In this document: one piece after another, positions 25,509-34,943 of the stretch
Position numbering within the stretch: the stretch's first letter is position 1
Layout of the letters: each line of letters begins with the position of its first letter
From: Rubellimicrobium aerolatum
GTDB lineage: Bacteria; Pseudomonadota; Alphaproteobacteria; Rhodobacterales; Rhodobacteraceae
Assembly: GCF_017872975.1 (NCBI RefSeq)
Contig: NZ_JAGGJP010000012.1
Coordinates: 25,437-89,436, forward strand
Direction: 5' to 3'
DNA: 64,000 nt
Notes under the pieces: generated by a model
Told to the model about the DNA's origin: nothing
The model's database searches: none
What the model saw: only the letters and a program-made list of their open reading frames with translations
Program-made: the position numbers and the translations under genes

Positions 25509-26579
25509 ATGACGATGAAACGACGCAGCTTCCTTCTTTCCGGCGTGGCCGGCGCGGCGGCCCTCGCCGCGCCGTCGCTGCTGCGCGCGCAGGGCACGTC
25601 CCTCAAGGTCGGCACCTACGGCGGCTACTTCCAGGACAGCTTCAACCAGCACATCTTCCCCGACTTCACCGCCGAGACCGGCATCGCTGTCGAATCCATC
25701 GGCGAGCCCACGGGCGAGGCTTGGCTCGTGCAACTGGAACAGGCCGCCCGCGCCAACCAGGCCCCCGCCGACGTGTCGATGATGTCCCAGGTCGCCCGCC
25801 TCAAGGGCGAGGCGTCGAGCCTCTGGGCGCCTCTCGACGAAACCAAGCTCACGAACCTCGGCAACCTGCCCGAGCACTTCGTCCACCGCACCGCCGACAG
25901 CCGCCTCTACGGCACCGGCGCGGTGAGCTGGTATATCACGCTCGTCACCAACACCGAGGCCTACCCCGAGGCCCCGACCACCTGGGGCGCGCTCTGGGAC
26001 CCTGCCAACGCCGACCGCATCGGCCTGCTGGCGCTCGCCTCCAACTCCTTCCTGCTGGAGATCACGGCGGCGACCCATTTCGGCGGCACCGACATCCTCG
26101 GCACCGAGGAGGGGGTGATGCAGGTCCTCCAGAAGCTCGCCGAGGCCAAGCCGAACGTCCGCCTCTGGTATCGCGACGAGGGCCAGTTCCAGCAGGCGCT
26201 GGAATCGGGCGAAATCCCGATGGGCCAGTACTACCACGACGTGACCGGCCTCGCCGCCGCGAACGGCCAGCCCGTCCGCTCGACCTTCCCGGCCGAAGGC
26301 GCGGTGCTCGACTCCGGCTCCTGGGTGGTGTCGCGCGCCTCGCAGATGCTCGACCAGTCGCAGGTCTTCATCGACTACATGGCCCGGCCCGAGATCCAGG
26401 CCAAGCTGTCGCGCAACGTCGGCACCGCCCCCACCGTGGGCCGCGACCTGCTCGACCTCACGGACGCGGAGTTCGCCGCCGTGGCCTCGGACGCCGCGCC
26501 GATCCTGCCGCGCTACGACCTCTACACCGACCGGGCCGACTGGGTGAACCAGATGTGGTCCGAGATGATCACCGGCTGA
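25509..26579 (+). CDS. ABC transporter substrate-binding protein (polyamine/opine type), Tat signal
   Basis: A 356-aa binding protein. The N-terminus MTMKRRSFLLSGVAGAAALAAPSLLRAQG has a twin-arginine motif and an A-x-A-like cleavage site near residue 27, so Tat export is likely. The mature protein has LKVGTYGGYFQDSFNQHIFPDFTAETGI and PADVSMMSQVARLKGE, as in PotD-like family-1 binding proteins. It heads an operon with an ATPase, two permeases and a nitrilase-fold enzyme. The ligand is probably a polyamine or related amine, inferred from family and the adjacent agmatinase. Confidence 0.85.
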   Translation: MTMKRRSFLLSGVAGAAALAAPSLLRAQGTSLKVGTYGGYFQDSFNQHIFPDFTAETGIAVESIGEPTGEAWLVQLEQAARANQAPADVSMMSQVARLKGEASSLWAPLDETKLTNLGNLPEHFVHRTADSRLYGTGAVSWYITLVTNTEAYPEAPTTWGALWDPANADRIGLLALASNSFLLEITAATHFGGTDILGTEEGVMQVLQKLAEAKPNVRLWYRDEGQFQQALESGEIPMGQYYHDVTGLAAANGQPVRSTFPAEGAVLDSGSWVVSRASQMLDQSQVFIDYMARPEIQAKLSRNVGTAPTVGRDLLDLTDAEFAAVASDAAPILPRYDLYTDRADWVNQMWSEMITG

Positions 26580-26596
26580 GCGAAGGACGGGACCCC

Positions 26597-27649
26597 GTGC
26601 AAGCGAACATGACCAGCAACGACCTGTCCCTGCACGGGGTCACGAAGCGTTTCGGCGCGACGGCCGCCGTGGACGACGTGACGCTCCAGATCCCCGGCGG
26701 CAGGTTCATCTGCCTCCTGGGCCCCTCCGGCTGCGGCAAGACCACGCTCCTGCGGCTCCTCGCCGGGCTGGAGGCGCCCACGGCGGGCCGCATCCTCGTG
26801 GGCGGCGCCGACCAGACCCACGTCCCCACCCATCGCCGCGACTTCGGCATGGTGTTTCAGTCGCTCGCGCTCTTTCCCCACCTCTCGGTGGGCGAGAACG
26901 TGGCCTATCCGCTCCGCATCCGGGGCGCGACCCGCGCCCAGCGCCGCGCCCGCGCCGAGGAGCTTCTCGACCTCGTCCGCCTTCCCGGCCTCACCGACCG
27001 CCGCATCCACCAGTTGTCCGGCGGCCAGCGCCAGCGCGTCGCCATCGCCCGCGGCCTCGCCATCGACCCCAAGCTGTTCCTGCTCGACGAGCCGCTCTCC
27101 GCCCTCGACGCCAACCTCCGCGAGCATATGCAGATCGAGCTGCGGCAGATCCAGTCGCGGCTGGGCGTGACCACGCTGGTCGTGACCCACGACCAGAAGG
27201 AGGCGCTGACCATGGCCGACATCGTCATCGTCATGGACAGGGGCCGCGTCCAGCAGATGGGCGCGCCGATGGAGGTCTACCGCGATCCCGCCAACGCCTT
27301 CGTCGCGGGCTTCATCGGCACCTCGAACCTGCTCCCCGCGCGCCTCCTCGACGCCGCGACGCTGGAGGTCTCGGGCCACCGCCTCGCGCTCGACCCCGCC
27401 GACCGCGTCAAGGCCCCGCCCGGCCCCGTCACCCTTTCCGTCCGCCCCGAGGACGTGCGGCTGGACCCCGAGGGCCTTCCCGCCCGGGTCACCTTCGTCC
27501 GCGACCTCGGCGAAAGCGTGCAGATCGTCCTCGACCATCAGGGGCACGAAATCATCGCCCTCTTCTCCCCGCGCGAACGTCCCCAGGTGAACCTCGGCGA
27601 CGCCGTGGGCCTCGCCTTCGCCCCCGGCGGGCGCGTGGTGCTCCCGTGA
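26597..27649 (+). CDS. PotA-like ABC transporter ATP-binding protein
   Basis: A 350-aa ATPase with Walker A GPSGCGKTTLLRLLAGLEAPT, FQSLALFPHLSV, signature LSGGQRQRVAIARGLA, Walker B LFLLDEPLSALDANLR, VVTHDQKEALTMAD, and a C-terminal TOBE domain (~residues 275-350). GTG 26597 has AAGGA nine bases upstream and is preferred; ATG 26609 is an alternative with no ribosome site. Its stop overlaps the next GTG (GTGA). It powers the importer of 25509-29312. Confidence 0.9.
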   Translation: MQANMTSNDLSLHGVTKRFGATAAVDDVTLQIPGGRFICLLGPSGCGKTTLLRLLAGLEAPTAGRILVGGADQTHVPTHRRDFGMVFQSLALFPHLSVGENVAYPLRIRGATRAQRRARAEELLDLVRLPGLTDRRIHQLSGGQRQRVAIARGLAIDPKLFLLDEPLSALDANLREHMQIELRQIQSRLGVTTLVVTHDQKEALTMADIVIVMDRGRVQQMGAPMEVYRDPANAFVAGFIGTSNLLPARLLDAATLEVSGHRLALDPADRVKAPPGPVTLSVRPEDVRLDPEGLPARVTFVRDLGESVQIVLDHQGHEIIALFSPRERPQVNLGDAVGLAFAPGGRVVLP

Positions 27650-28515
27650 GCGGCGCGGTGGCCCAGGCGCGTGACGACGCGCCGACGCCCGGCTGGCTTG
27701 GGGTCGTTCCCGGCGCGGCGCTCCTGCTGCTGTTCCTGATCCCGTTCGGGATCATGCTGGCCGTCAGCGTCGCGGGGCGCGAGCCCGGCGGCTTCTACCA
27801 ATGGGGCTTCGACCTCGCAGGCTACCGCCGCGTGATGTCGGCCTTCGTGGGCGGCATCCTCCTCACCTCGGTCGCCATCGCGGCGGGGGCGGCGCTGATC
27901 GCCGTGGCGCTGGCGCTGCCCTTCACGGTCCTCCTCGCCGGCCTCTCCCGGCGGGCACAGACGGCCATCCTCGTGGCGCTGCTGTCGGTCCTGTCGCTGT
28001 CCGAGGTCATCGTCGGCTTCTCGGTCTCCACGCTCCTGTCCCGCACGGCAGGCGTGGGCAACCTCCTCGCGTGGCTCGGCCTCACCGCCGAGCCCCAATC
28101 CTACACCCCCAGCCTCTTCGCGCTGATGACCGGCCTCACCTACCTGTCCTTCCCCTACGCCGTGCTGGTGCTCTACCCGCCCGTCGCCCGTCTCGACCCC
28201 GAGCTCGGGCAGGCCTCGCGCACCATGGGCGCCTCGCCGCTCCGCACCTTCGCCGGCGTGACCGTGCCGCTCCTGCGGGCGCCGATCCTGGGGGCGCTGA
28301 TCCTCGTCTTCGTCTTCGCGCTGGGCTCCTACCTGCTGCCGCAGGTCCTGGGCCGGCCCGAGCACTGGACCCTCTCGGTCCACATCACCGACCAGGCGAT
28401 CTACCAGTCGAACCTGCCGCTCGCGGCGGCCATGGCGGCGGTGCTGCTGCTGGCGACGCTGGCCCTCGTCGGGCTGGCGCTGCTGGTCGCCCGCGACAAG
28501 GGAGCCCCGGCATGA
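27646..28515 (+). CDS. PotB-like ABC transporter permease
   Basis: A 289-aa permease with six membrane helices (GAALLLLFLIPFGIMLAVSV near the N-terminus). The EAA loop reads ASRTMGASPLRTFAGVTVPLLRAP (~residues 188-211), and the FVFALGSYLLPQVLGRP segment is typical of PotB/PotH. GTG start overlapping the ATPase stop; its end overlaps the next permease (ATGA). It pairs with 28512-29312. Confidence 0.9.
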   Translation: MSGAVAQARDDAPTPGWLGVVPGAALLLLFLIPFGIMLAVSVAGREPGGFYQWGFDLAGYRRVMSAFVGGILLTSVAIAAGAALIAVALALPFTVLLAGLSRRAQTAILVALLSVLSLSEVIVGFSVSTLLSRTAGVGNLLAWLGLTAEPQSYTPSLFALMTGLTYLSFPYAVLVLYPPVARLDPELGQASRTMGASPLRTFAGVTVPLLRAPILGALILVFVFALGSYLLPQVLGRPEHWTLSVHITDQAIYQSNLPLAAAMAAVLLLATLALVGLALLVARDKGAPA

Positions 28516-29312
28516 CCGCGCGCCTGGGCCGCCTCTACGTCGCCGTCATCCTCCTGCTCCTGGCGCTGCCGCTCCTCGTCGTCGCCGGCATCTCGCTCAA
28601 CGGCGGCCAGACGCTCCGCTTCCCGCCGCAGGACCCGTCGCTGCGCTGGTATGCCGAGCTGTTCCGCGCCGCCGACTGGACGGGGCCGCTCCGCAACTCG
28701 CTGGTCATCGCCACCGTCGCCGCCCTCATCGCGGTCGCGGTGGCGCTGCCGCTCGCGCTGCACGTCTGGGGCCGGGGCGGCTGGCTCTCCCGCGCGCTCT
28801 ACACGCTGGGCGTCGCGCCTTTCATGCTGCCGCCGGTCATCACCGCGCTGGGCTTCCTGGTCTTCTGGGTGGCGCTCGGGATGTATGGCCGCATGGGCGC
28901 GACGATCCTCTCGCACGGCATCTTCCTGGTGACGCTGCCCCTGGTGACGATCTCCTTGGGCCTCCGCGCCATCGACCCCGCGCTCCTTGAGGCCGCGCGG
29001 ACCATGGGCGCCACGCGCGGTCAGGTGCTGCGGACAGTCGTGCTGCCGCTGGCGCTCCCTTACGTCGTCTCGGGCTACGCCTTCGCCTTCGTGCTCTCGC
29101 TCAACGAATACATCATCGCGTACATGGTGGCAGGGTTCACGGTCGAGACCCTGCCCATCAAGATCTTCAACAGCCTGCGCTACGGCTACACGCCGATCAT
29201 GGGCGTGGTCGCGGTGCTCTTCGTGGCGCTGGCGGCGGCGGTCTACGGGGCCATCGGCGTCTTCGGCAACCTCCCCCGCCTCCTGGGCGCGGACCGCGTG
29301 GGGGACCGCTGA
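28512..29312 (+). CDS. PotC-like ABC transporter permease
   Basis: A 266-aa six-helix permease. EAA loop: AARTMGATRGQVLRTVVLPLALPYVVSGY (~residues 159-187); FAFVLSLNEYIIAYMVAGFTVETLPIKIF matches the PotC/PotI C-terminal part. It overlaps the preceding permease by four bases and the next gene by one. It is the second channel subunit of the importer. Confidence 0.9.
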   Translation: MTARLGRLYVAVILLLLALPLLVVAGISLNGGQTLRFPPQDPSLRWYAELFRAADWTGPLRNSLVIATVAALIAVAVALPLALHVWGRGGWLSRALYTLGVAPFMLPPVITALGFLVFWVALGMYGRMGATILSHGIFLVTLPLVTISLGLRAIDPALLEAARTMGATRGQVLRTVVLPLALPYVVSGYAFAFVLSLNEYIIAYMVAGFTVETLPIKIFNSLRYGYTPIMGVVAVLFVALAAAVYGAIGVFGNLPRLLGADRVGDR

Positions 29313-30091
29313 TGCGCCTCGCGCTCTGGCAGGGCGAGGGTGTGGCCGGCGACCCCGCCGCGACGCTGGCCGAGATCGACCGCGCCGCCACCCTCGCCGC
29401 CCGTGACGGCGCGGATCTCCTCCTGTTCCCCGAAGGCTTCCTGACCGGCTACCACCTCCCCACCCTCCGCCCCGACGACCTCCCCTGGGTCGAGGACGCG
29501 CTGGCGCAGGTCGGCCGGATCGTCGCCCGCGCTGGCCTGAGCGTCGTCCTCGGCACCCACGTCCCCGAGGGCCGGACCCTCCGCAACGCCGCCATCGCCT
29601 TCGACGCCACCGGCACCGAGCTCGGCCGCTACGGCAAGCGCGCCCTCTTCGGCCAGTGGGAGAGGGCGACCTTCGCCCCCGGCCGCGCGCCGTTCCTCTT
29701 CGACTGCGCCGGCCTCCGCGTCGCCATCGCCATCTGCTACGACGTGGAGTTCCCCGAGCTCATCCGCCCCAGCGCCCAGGCCGGCGCCGACCTTGTGGTG
29801 GTCCCCACCGCCCTCATGGCCCCGCACGACCGCATCGCCCGGCAGGTCGTCCCCGTCCGCGCCATGGAAAGCCAGGTCTTCCTCGCCTATTGCAACCGCA
29901 CCGGCCACGAGCACGGCCTCGACTACGTGGGCCTTTCCCGCATCTGCGGCCCACGCGGCGAGACGCTGGCCGAGGCCGGAGCCGGCCCCCAGCTCCTCCG
30001 CGCCGACCTGTCGCGGGAAGTCCTCCGTCGGGAGCGGGCGGAGAACAGCTATCTCGACGACCTGGCCCGGCTCTCGGCGCCGGACGGATGA
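29312..30091 (+). CDS. Carbon-nitrogen hydrolase (nitrilase superfamily)
   Basis: A 259-aa enzyme with the full nitrilase-superfamily catalytic set: Glu in LLLFPEGFLTGY, Lys in ELGRYGKRALF and Cys in VAIAICYDVEFPELIR. Members hydrolyse amides or carbamoyl groups, for example N-carbamoylputrescine amidase or omega-amidase; the exact substrate is not readable. The last base of the permease stop is the first base of its ATG, so it is part of the amine-transporter operon. With the nearby agmatinase this suggests a route for imported guanidino or amide-bearing amines. Confidence 0.83.
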   Translation: MRLALWQGEGVAGDPAATLAEIDRAATLAARDGADLLLFPEGFLTGYHLPTLRPDDLPWVEDALAQVGRIVARAGLSVVLGTHVPEGRTLRNAAIAFDATGTELGRYGKRALFGQWERATFAPGRAPFLFDCAGLRVAIAICYDVEFPELIRPSAQAGADLVVVPTALMAPHDRIARQVVPVRAMESQVFLAYCNRTGHEHGLDYVGLSRICGPRGETLAEAGAGPQLLRADLSREVLRRERAENSYLDDLARLSAPDG

Positions 30092-30238
30092 GCCCGTCCC
30101 GCCCGGCTCAGGGATCGAGGCCCGGCGACGAGGCAGGCTTGGGCCGCACAGCCGTCCTTCCTCAGGCGTCGAGCCGCTCGATGCTCCTCCGAACGGTGGC
30201 AAGCGCGCCGCCGCGATGTCGAGGAACTCGATGGCGAC

Positions 30239-30756
30239 ATGACGGTCGAGGGCCGGCACCTCCCGCGTTCCGGACTCGCCGCAGCGTGCCAGCATCGCCG
30301 CTCGACCGAGGTGGACGCCGCCGTCCGCGCCCGCGCCGGCCGGATCGCGCGGGGCGAGCACGACCCCGAGGCACGGCTGGCGCGCTGGTTCGGCAAGGAC
30401 CGGCCGAGGAGGCCGCGCGGTCCCAGGCGGCCAGCTGGCTGCGGCAGGCGGACCCGGCGGGCGGACCCGGCGGGCGACGCCGTGGCCTATCGCGCCTTCG
30501 CCGGGGAGGACGACCTTGACGCCGACCGATGGTGCGGATCGCCGCGCCGGTCCTGGTGCCGACGGGGGCGCAGGACCCGAACTCCACGCCCGAGATGGAG
30601 CGCGCCATGGCCGTCGCCGCGCCCCGGACGCGGCTTTGCGTGATCGAGGGGCACCGGCACATGGTCAACCCGACCGAGCCCGGCACGGTGACGGAGGCGA
30701 CGGAGGGCTGGCTCGCGATGCCGGCGACGGCCGCAGAGGAGGCCCGGGTGCGATGA
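30239..30756 (+). pseudogene. Decayed alpha/beta hydrolase
   Basis: Pieces of the C-terminal half of an alpha/beta hydrolase appear in alternating frames: [15 protein letters not shown] (frame 2), [18 protein letters not shown] (frame 1), [17 protein letters not shown] (frame 2), then [25 protein letters not shown]...[14 protein letters not shown] (frame 1, from 30529). The order is that of an intact enzyme, with the late Asp (GAQDP) and His (GHRHM) of the catalytic triad visible, but at least three frameshifts separate them and the nucleophile-containing N-terminal half is missing. The final TGA overlaps the next ATG, a trace of the old operon. Confidence 0.75.
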
Positions 30757-30958
30757 TCGACGAGCGACGCCTGCTCCGGGACGCCTTCGGCACCTTCATG
30801 ACCGGCGTGACGGTGGTGACGACGCTGGACGGCGACGGGCGGCCGCTGGGCTTCACGGCCGACTCGTTCTCGTCGGTCGCGCTCGACCCGCCGCTGCTGC
30901 TGGTGTCCATCGCCCGGACATCGAGTCACCACGACAGCTTCGCCTCCGCGCGGGCCGG
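30753..30958 (+). pseudogene. Flavin reductase domain fragment
   Basis: ATG 30753 starts [58 protein letters not shown], the first ~60 residues of a DIM6/NTAB-type flavin reductase (flavin supplier to a two-component monooxygenase). After [11 protein letters not shown] the similarity stops and unrelated sequence continues in the same frame, so roughly two thirds of the gene is deleted. Such reductases partner luciferase-like monooxygenases, whose remnant follows. Confidence 0.78.
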
Positions 30959-31257
30959 GCCGGAGGGGGCGACGGCGGCGCTGCGGTCGCTCCTCGCCAA
31001 GACGGGCGTCGAGACCGAGCCGGGGCTGGTCTACGCCGTCTCCGAGGACACGGCGCGGGGATTGCAGAACCTCGCCTTCCTCTGCCCGGCGCGGCGCGGC
31101 CTTCGTCGATCTTTCGCCCGGCGGCCTGTCGGAGGTCGGCGATCCCGCGATCCGGGCCATGCTGGAGCGACTGGCCGAGGAAAGCCGCATCGGCGGCTAC
31201 GGCATCTACTTCGGAAACCAGGACGCGGGTGCGGTGCGCCGCGTCGCCAAGGGATAG
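30959..31257 (+). pseudogene. Unidentified gene fragment, frameshifted
   Basis: The frame continuing from the flavin reductase reads [35 protein letters not shown]. Then, after a shift near 31095, another frame reads [29 protein letters not shown] and ends [21 protein letters not shown] at TAG 31255. The two pieces look like one former protein end of ~90 residues. I do not recognise the family. It is fused by deletion to the preceding fragment. Confidence 0.45.
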
Positions 31258-31262
31258 GAGCC

Positions 31263-31967
31263 ATCGAATCGTCGCTGTTCACCCACATGGAGCGCGTGTC
31301 TCCCGACGAACCGCAGGAGCGGCTGTCTGACAACATGATCGAGTTCTGCGAGATGGCCGACCGGGGCGGGATGCACGCCATCTGGACGGGTGGGCATCAC
31401 GGCAGGACCTTCACCATCGCACCTGAACCTCGTGGACCTCGCGCGGCGGACCAGGAACGTGCGCCTGGGCACCGGCACGGGGGTCGCGCCTTTCTGGCAT
31501 CCGATCCGGCCCGCGGGCGAGGCGGCGATGACCGACATCATCACCGGCGGGCGGCTGGACCTGGGCATCGCGCGCGGCGCCTACGGCTTCGAGTACGAGC
31601 GGCTGAGCCCCGGCCTCGACGCCTGGACAGCGGGCCAGAAGATGCGTGAGCTGATCCCGGTGGCGAAGGCGCTCTGGGCGGGCGACCACGCTCATGAGGG
31701 CGAGCATTGGCAGTTCCTCGCGACGACCTCCGCGCCGCAGCCGGTCCAGCAGCCGCATTCTCCGATCTGGATGGCGGCGCGCGATCCCAACAGCCACGAC
31801 TTCGCGGTGGCGAACGGCTGCAAAGTGCAGGTCACGCCGATGAATGAAGGTCATGAGGCGCTGGGTTACGACGAGTTCTCGCTCTGGATCGACATCGGCG
31901 TGAGCTTCGAGAGGAAGCGCGCCTCGGCGGGCGTTTCCTCCGCGATGTCATGCCCGCCGTCGCCTGA
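31263..31967 (+). pseudogene. Decayed luciferase-like (LLM) flavin monooxygenase
   Basis: Remnants run in the correct order through three frames. [20 protein letters not shown]...[13 protein letters not shown] appears where the start codon would be (ATC at 31263). After a shift near 31420 come [38 protein letters not shown] and [22 protein letters not shown] through PIWMAARDPNSHDFAVANG. A deletion of roughly 100 residues near 31835 joins this to DEFSLWIDIGVSFERKRAS, and a last shift gives GRFLRDVMPAVA-stop. The bacterial luciferase-type oxidoreductase is therefore inactive. Confidence 0.85.
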
Positions 31968-31970
31968 CGC

Positions 31971-32901
31971 ATGGAACGCTTCCAGCATTACATCAACGGA
32001 CGCTGCAAGGACGGGCAGGGGGCCTTCGAGAGTCTCCACCCGGCAACAGGCGAGCCCTGGGCGCTGATGCCCGAGGCGGGGCTTGGGGACGTGGACCGCG
32101 CCGTGCGCGCCGCGCACCGGGCCTTCCACGCGCCCGTATGGTCGGGGCTGACCGCCAGCGCGCGGGGGCGGCTCCTGCTGCGGTTGGCCGACCTCGTGCA
32201 GGCGGCAGCGCCGCGACTCGCCCGGCTGGAGACGCGCGACACCGGCGAGATCCTGCGCCAACCTTCCGCGCAGTTCGACCTTCGCGGGCTTGCCCCGCCT
32301 TGTGGAGCGGCCTGTCAAGGACGCCCGGCTTGATCGCCTCCGCGCCAAGGCCGAAGTCTTCCGCATCGTCGCGCCCGACGACATGGCGACCGAGATGGGG
32401 CCGCTCTGCACCGGTCGCCAGCGCGACCGCATGGCCGAGGTGGTCGCCGCCTCGCTCGACGCGGGCGCGCGGCTCGTGACCGGCGGCCTGCCGGAGGACG
32501 GCCCCGGCTTCTTCGTGCGCCCGACGATCCTCGACTGTACCGGGGCCCCCGACGCGCCCTGCCTGTCCACCGAGATCTTCGGGCCGGTCCTGTCGGTCCA
32601 GGCCTTCGACAGCGGGGACGAGGCCCTGCGCCTTGCCATCGACTCGCCCGATGGCTTCGCCGCCGGGGTGTTCACGACCAGCCTGAGCCGCGCGCACCGG
32701 ATGGTGCGGCGGTTGCGGGCGGGGGTCGTCTGGGTCAACACCTACCGCGCCGTGTCCCCCATCGCGCCCTTTGGCGGGCACGGGCTCTCGGGGCGCGGAC
32801 GGGAAGGGGGCCTCGCGGCCGCGCTCGACTACACCACCGTCAAGACCGTCTGGCTTCGCACCTCGGACGATCCGATTCCGGACCCGTTCGTGATGCGCTG
32901 A
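31971..32901 (+). pseudogene. Aldehyde dehydrogenase with large internal deletion
   Basis: The first ~95 residues (MERFQHYINGRCKDGQGAFESLHPATGEPWALMPEAG...RLARLETRDTGEILR) are in frame 3. The last ~200 (MATEMGPLCTGRQRDRMAEVVAASLDAGARLVTGG ... VVWVNTYRAVSPIAPFGGHGLSGRGREGGLAAALDYT) are in frame 1. The ~200 residues between, including the NAD-binding fold and the catalytic Glu and Cys, are missing at about 32262-32300. It cannot be an active ALDH. It is positioned between the monooxygenase and transporter remnants. Confidence 0.88.
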
Positions 32902-32938
32902 CCCAAGAGAACAACACGACCAACAAGGAGAGATCGCC

Positions 32939-33848
32939 ATGATGAGATACGGACTGGCTGCCGCCGTCGCGCTCCTCGCCACCGGGGCGGGCGCGCAGCA
33001 GATGGTGTTCACGAGGCACCACCCAGGACGCGCAGGCCGCCGCCTGGGCTACCCCCTTCACCGAGGCGACCGGCGCCGCCGTGGTCCAGGACGGCCCGAC
33101 CGACTAGGGCAAGCTGAAGGCCATGGTCGAGGCGGGCGGCGTCACCTGGGACGTGGTGGACGTGGAATACGACTGCGCGCTCCAGGCCTGCGGGCAGGGG
33201 CTGCTGGATCCGCTCGACTTCGCGGAAATCGACCGCGAGGCCCTTGATCCGCGCTTCGTGTCCGACTGCGCGGTGGGAAGCTTCCAGTTCTTCTTCGTGC
33301 TGGGCTACAATCCGGTGAGCTTCGCCGACGCCCAGCCCGCCACGCTGGCCGATGGCGTCGCGCCGGACCAGCTCTACCTGCTGGACCCCGACCGCGCCTT
33401 CGCCAAGCTCGACACCATCAAGGGCGACATCATCTGGTGGTCGGGCGGGGCGCAGTCGCAGCAGCTTTTGGCCTCGGGCGAGGCGCCCATCGGCTTCTAC
33501 TGGAACGGCCGGCTGTCCGCCGTCGAGGCCGAGGGCCTGGACGTGGGCATCGTCTGGGACCAGAACATCACCGCCGCCGACGCGCTGGTGGTGCCGAAGG
33601 GCGCGCCCAACAAGGACGCCGCCATGCGGCTCATCGCCCAGGCGACCAGCGCCCAGGCGCAGGCCAACTTCGCGGCGGCCACCGGCTACGCGCCGATCAA
33701 CACCGGCTCGGCCGCGCTGATGGATCCCGACCTGCACGCCACCTTGCCCGATAGGCGGGCGGGCCAGCAGATCAACGCCGACATGGTCTATTGGGGCGAG
33801 AACCGCGACGAGATCGCCTTGCGCTGGCACGAATGGCAGGCGAACTGA
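32939..33848 (+). pseudogene. Decayed ABC substrate-binding protein (PotD-like)
   Basis: The signal peptide MMRYGLAAAVALLATGAGAQQ is intact, but a frameshift follows near 33010 (TQDAQAAAWATPFTEATGAAVVQDG in another frame), then an in-frame TAG at 33105 where Tyr is usual. The main body from 33123 (MVEAGGVTWDVVDVEYD...) lacks roughly 30 residues after NPVSFADAQPAT. The C-terminal part (LDTIKGDIIWWSGGAQSQQLLASGEAPIGFYWNGR) is well preserved. It is the first gene of a third, dead, polyamine-type importer. Confidence 0.87.
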
Positions 33849-33850
33849 CG

Positions 33851-34482
33851 ATGGCCGCTCCGGTCCGCGCCGCGCCCACTCCGGCCGGGGACTTCCCCAA
33901 GGCACCGGGGGCGGCCCCCGCCGCCCCGGCTCCCTTGCGGCGGCCCAGGGCGACCTCGCGCTCGCCCCGCCGGTGCTGCTCCTGGCCTTCTTCGCCGTCC
34001 CGGTCGCGCTGCTCTTGGCGCGGTCGGTGACGGACCCGCGACCCGCGCTTCAGAACTACGTCGAGCTGAGGGCGGCCCTACTTACCTGCGGGTGATGCTC
34101 AACACCTTTGTCGTGGTGCGGCTGGTCACGGCCACCACCGCGCTACTGGCCTTCCCGGTCGCCTGGGCCATGGCGACCTTGCCGCCGCGCTCTGCGGCGC
34201 GACCAAGGGGCAGGCGCCCCGCCGCGTGCTGCTGCCGCTGGCATTGCCGGGGCTCGCGTCCGGAGGGCTCATCATCTTCATGATGTCACTGGGCTACTTC
34301 ATCACGCCCGCGCTGTCCGGCGGCACGTCCAACATGATGCTGGCGCAGGTGATCGCCAGCAGGTCCAGAGCCTGACCAGCTGGGGCCTGGGCGGCGCGGC
34401 GGCCTTCGTCCTGCCGGTCGTCGCTCTATCGCTCTGCACCGTGCAGCTCCGGCTGCTGGGCCGGCCCGAGGGAGTGCGCTGA
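33851..34482 (+). pseudogene. Decayed ABC transporter permease (PotB-like)
   Basis: Pieces in shifting frames: LALAPPVLLLAFFAVPVALLLARSVTDPRPALQNYVEL, then YLRVMLNTFVVVRLVTATTALLAFPVAWAMATLP, then GATKGQAPRRVLLPLALPGLASGGLIIFMMSLGYFITPALSGG (EAA-loop region), then SLTSWGLGGAAAFVLPVVALSLCTVQLRL to the stop. At least three shifts and some deletions are present. The final TGA overlaps the next ATG. Confidence 0.83.
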
Positions 34483-34943
34483 TGATGCTGGATTGCCCAA
34501 GCTTGGGTCTTGAACTTGGGCGCTGGCAGCGATCTGCGCGCTGGTGACGCTGTTCCTGGGTCCTGCCCATCCCGTTCATCGCCACCCTGTCTTTCGGCGA
34601 CTCGCGCCGGCTGATCTTCCCGCCGCCGGGTCGGACGCTGAAATGGAACCGCGACCTATTTGCCGACCCGCGCTGGCTGGAGGCCGCCTGGACCTCGGCA
34701 CGGATCGGCTTCGTCGTCACCGGGCTGTCGGTGGTCCTCGGCCTCCTCGCCGCCATCGCGCTGGTGCGCGGGACCTTCCGGGAGCGAAGGCTGGTCCTCA
34801 CGCCCATGATCCTGCCAGTCGTGATCCTGGCGGTGGCGCTCTACATCGTCTTTCTGCGGCTGGGCCCGAGCGGCACCTTCGTGGGTTTCGTCGTCGCCCA
34901 TCGGATGATCGCGCTGCCCTTCTCGATCATCGCCATCTCGGGG
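34482..34943 (+). pseudogene. Decayed ABC transporter permease (PotC-like), truncated by deletion
   Basis: After a damaged N-terminus, the frame starting near 34560 reads [60 protein letters not shown], through [49 protein letters not shown]. It then runs directly into ATPase sequence ([17 protein letters not shown]). The C-terminal half with the EAA loop has been deleted at about 34943. Confidence 0.82.

Noticed and set aside
30092..30238. Possible further remnant upstream of the alpha/beta hydrolase fragment
   Set aside because: No frame on either strand gave a recognisable protein segment in this short stretch.
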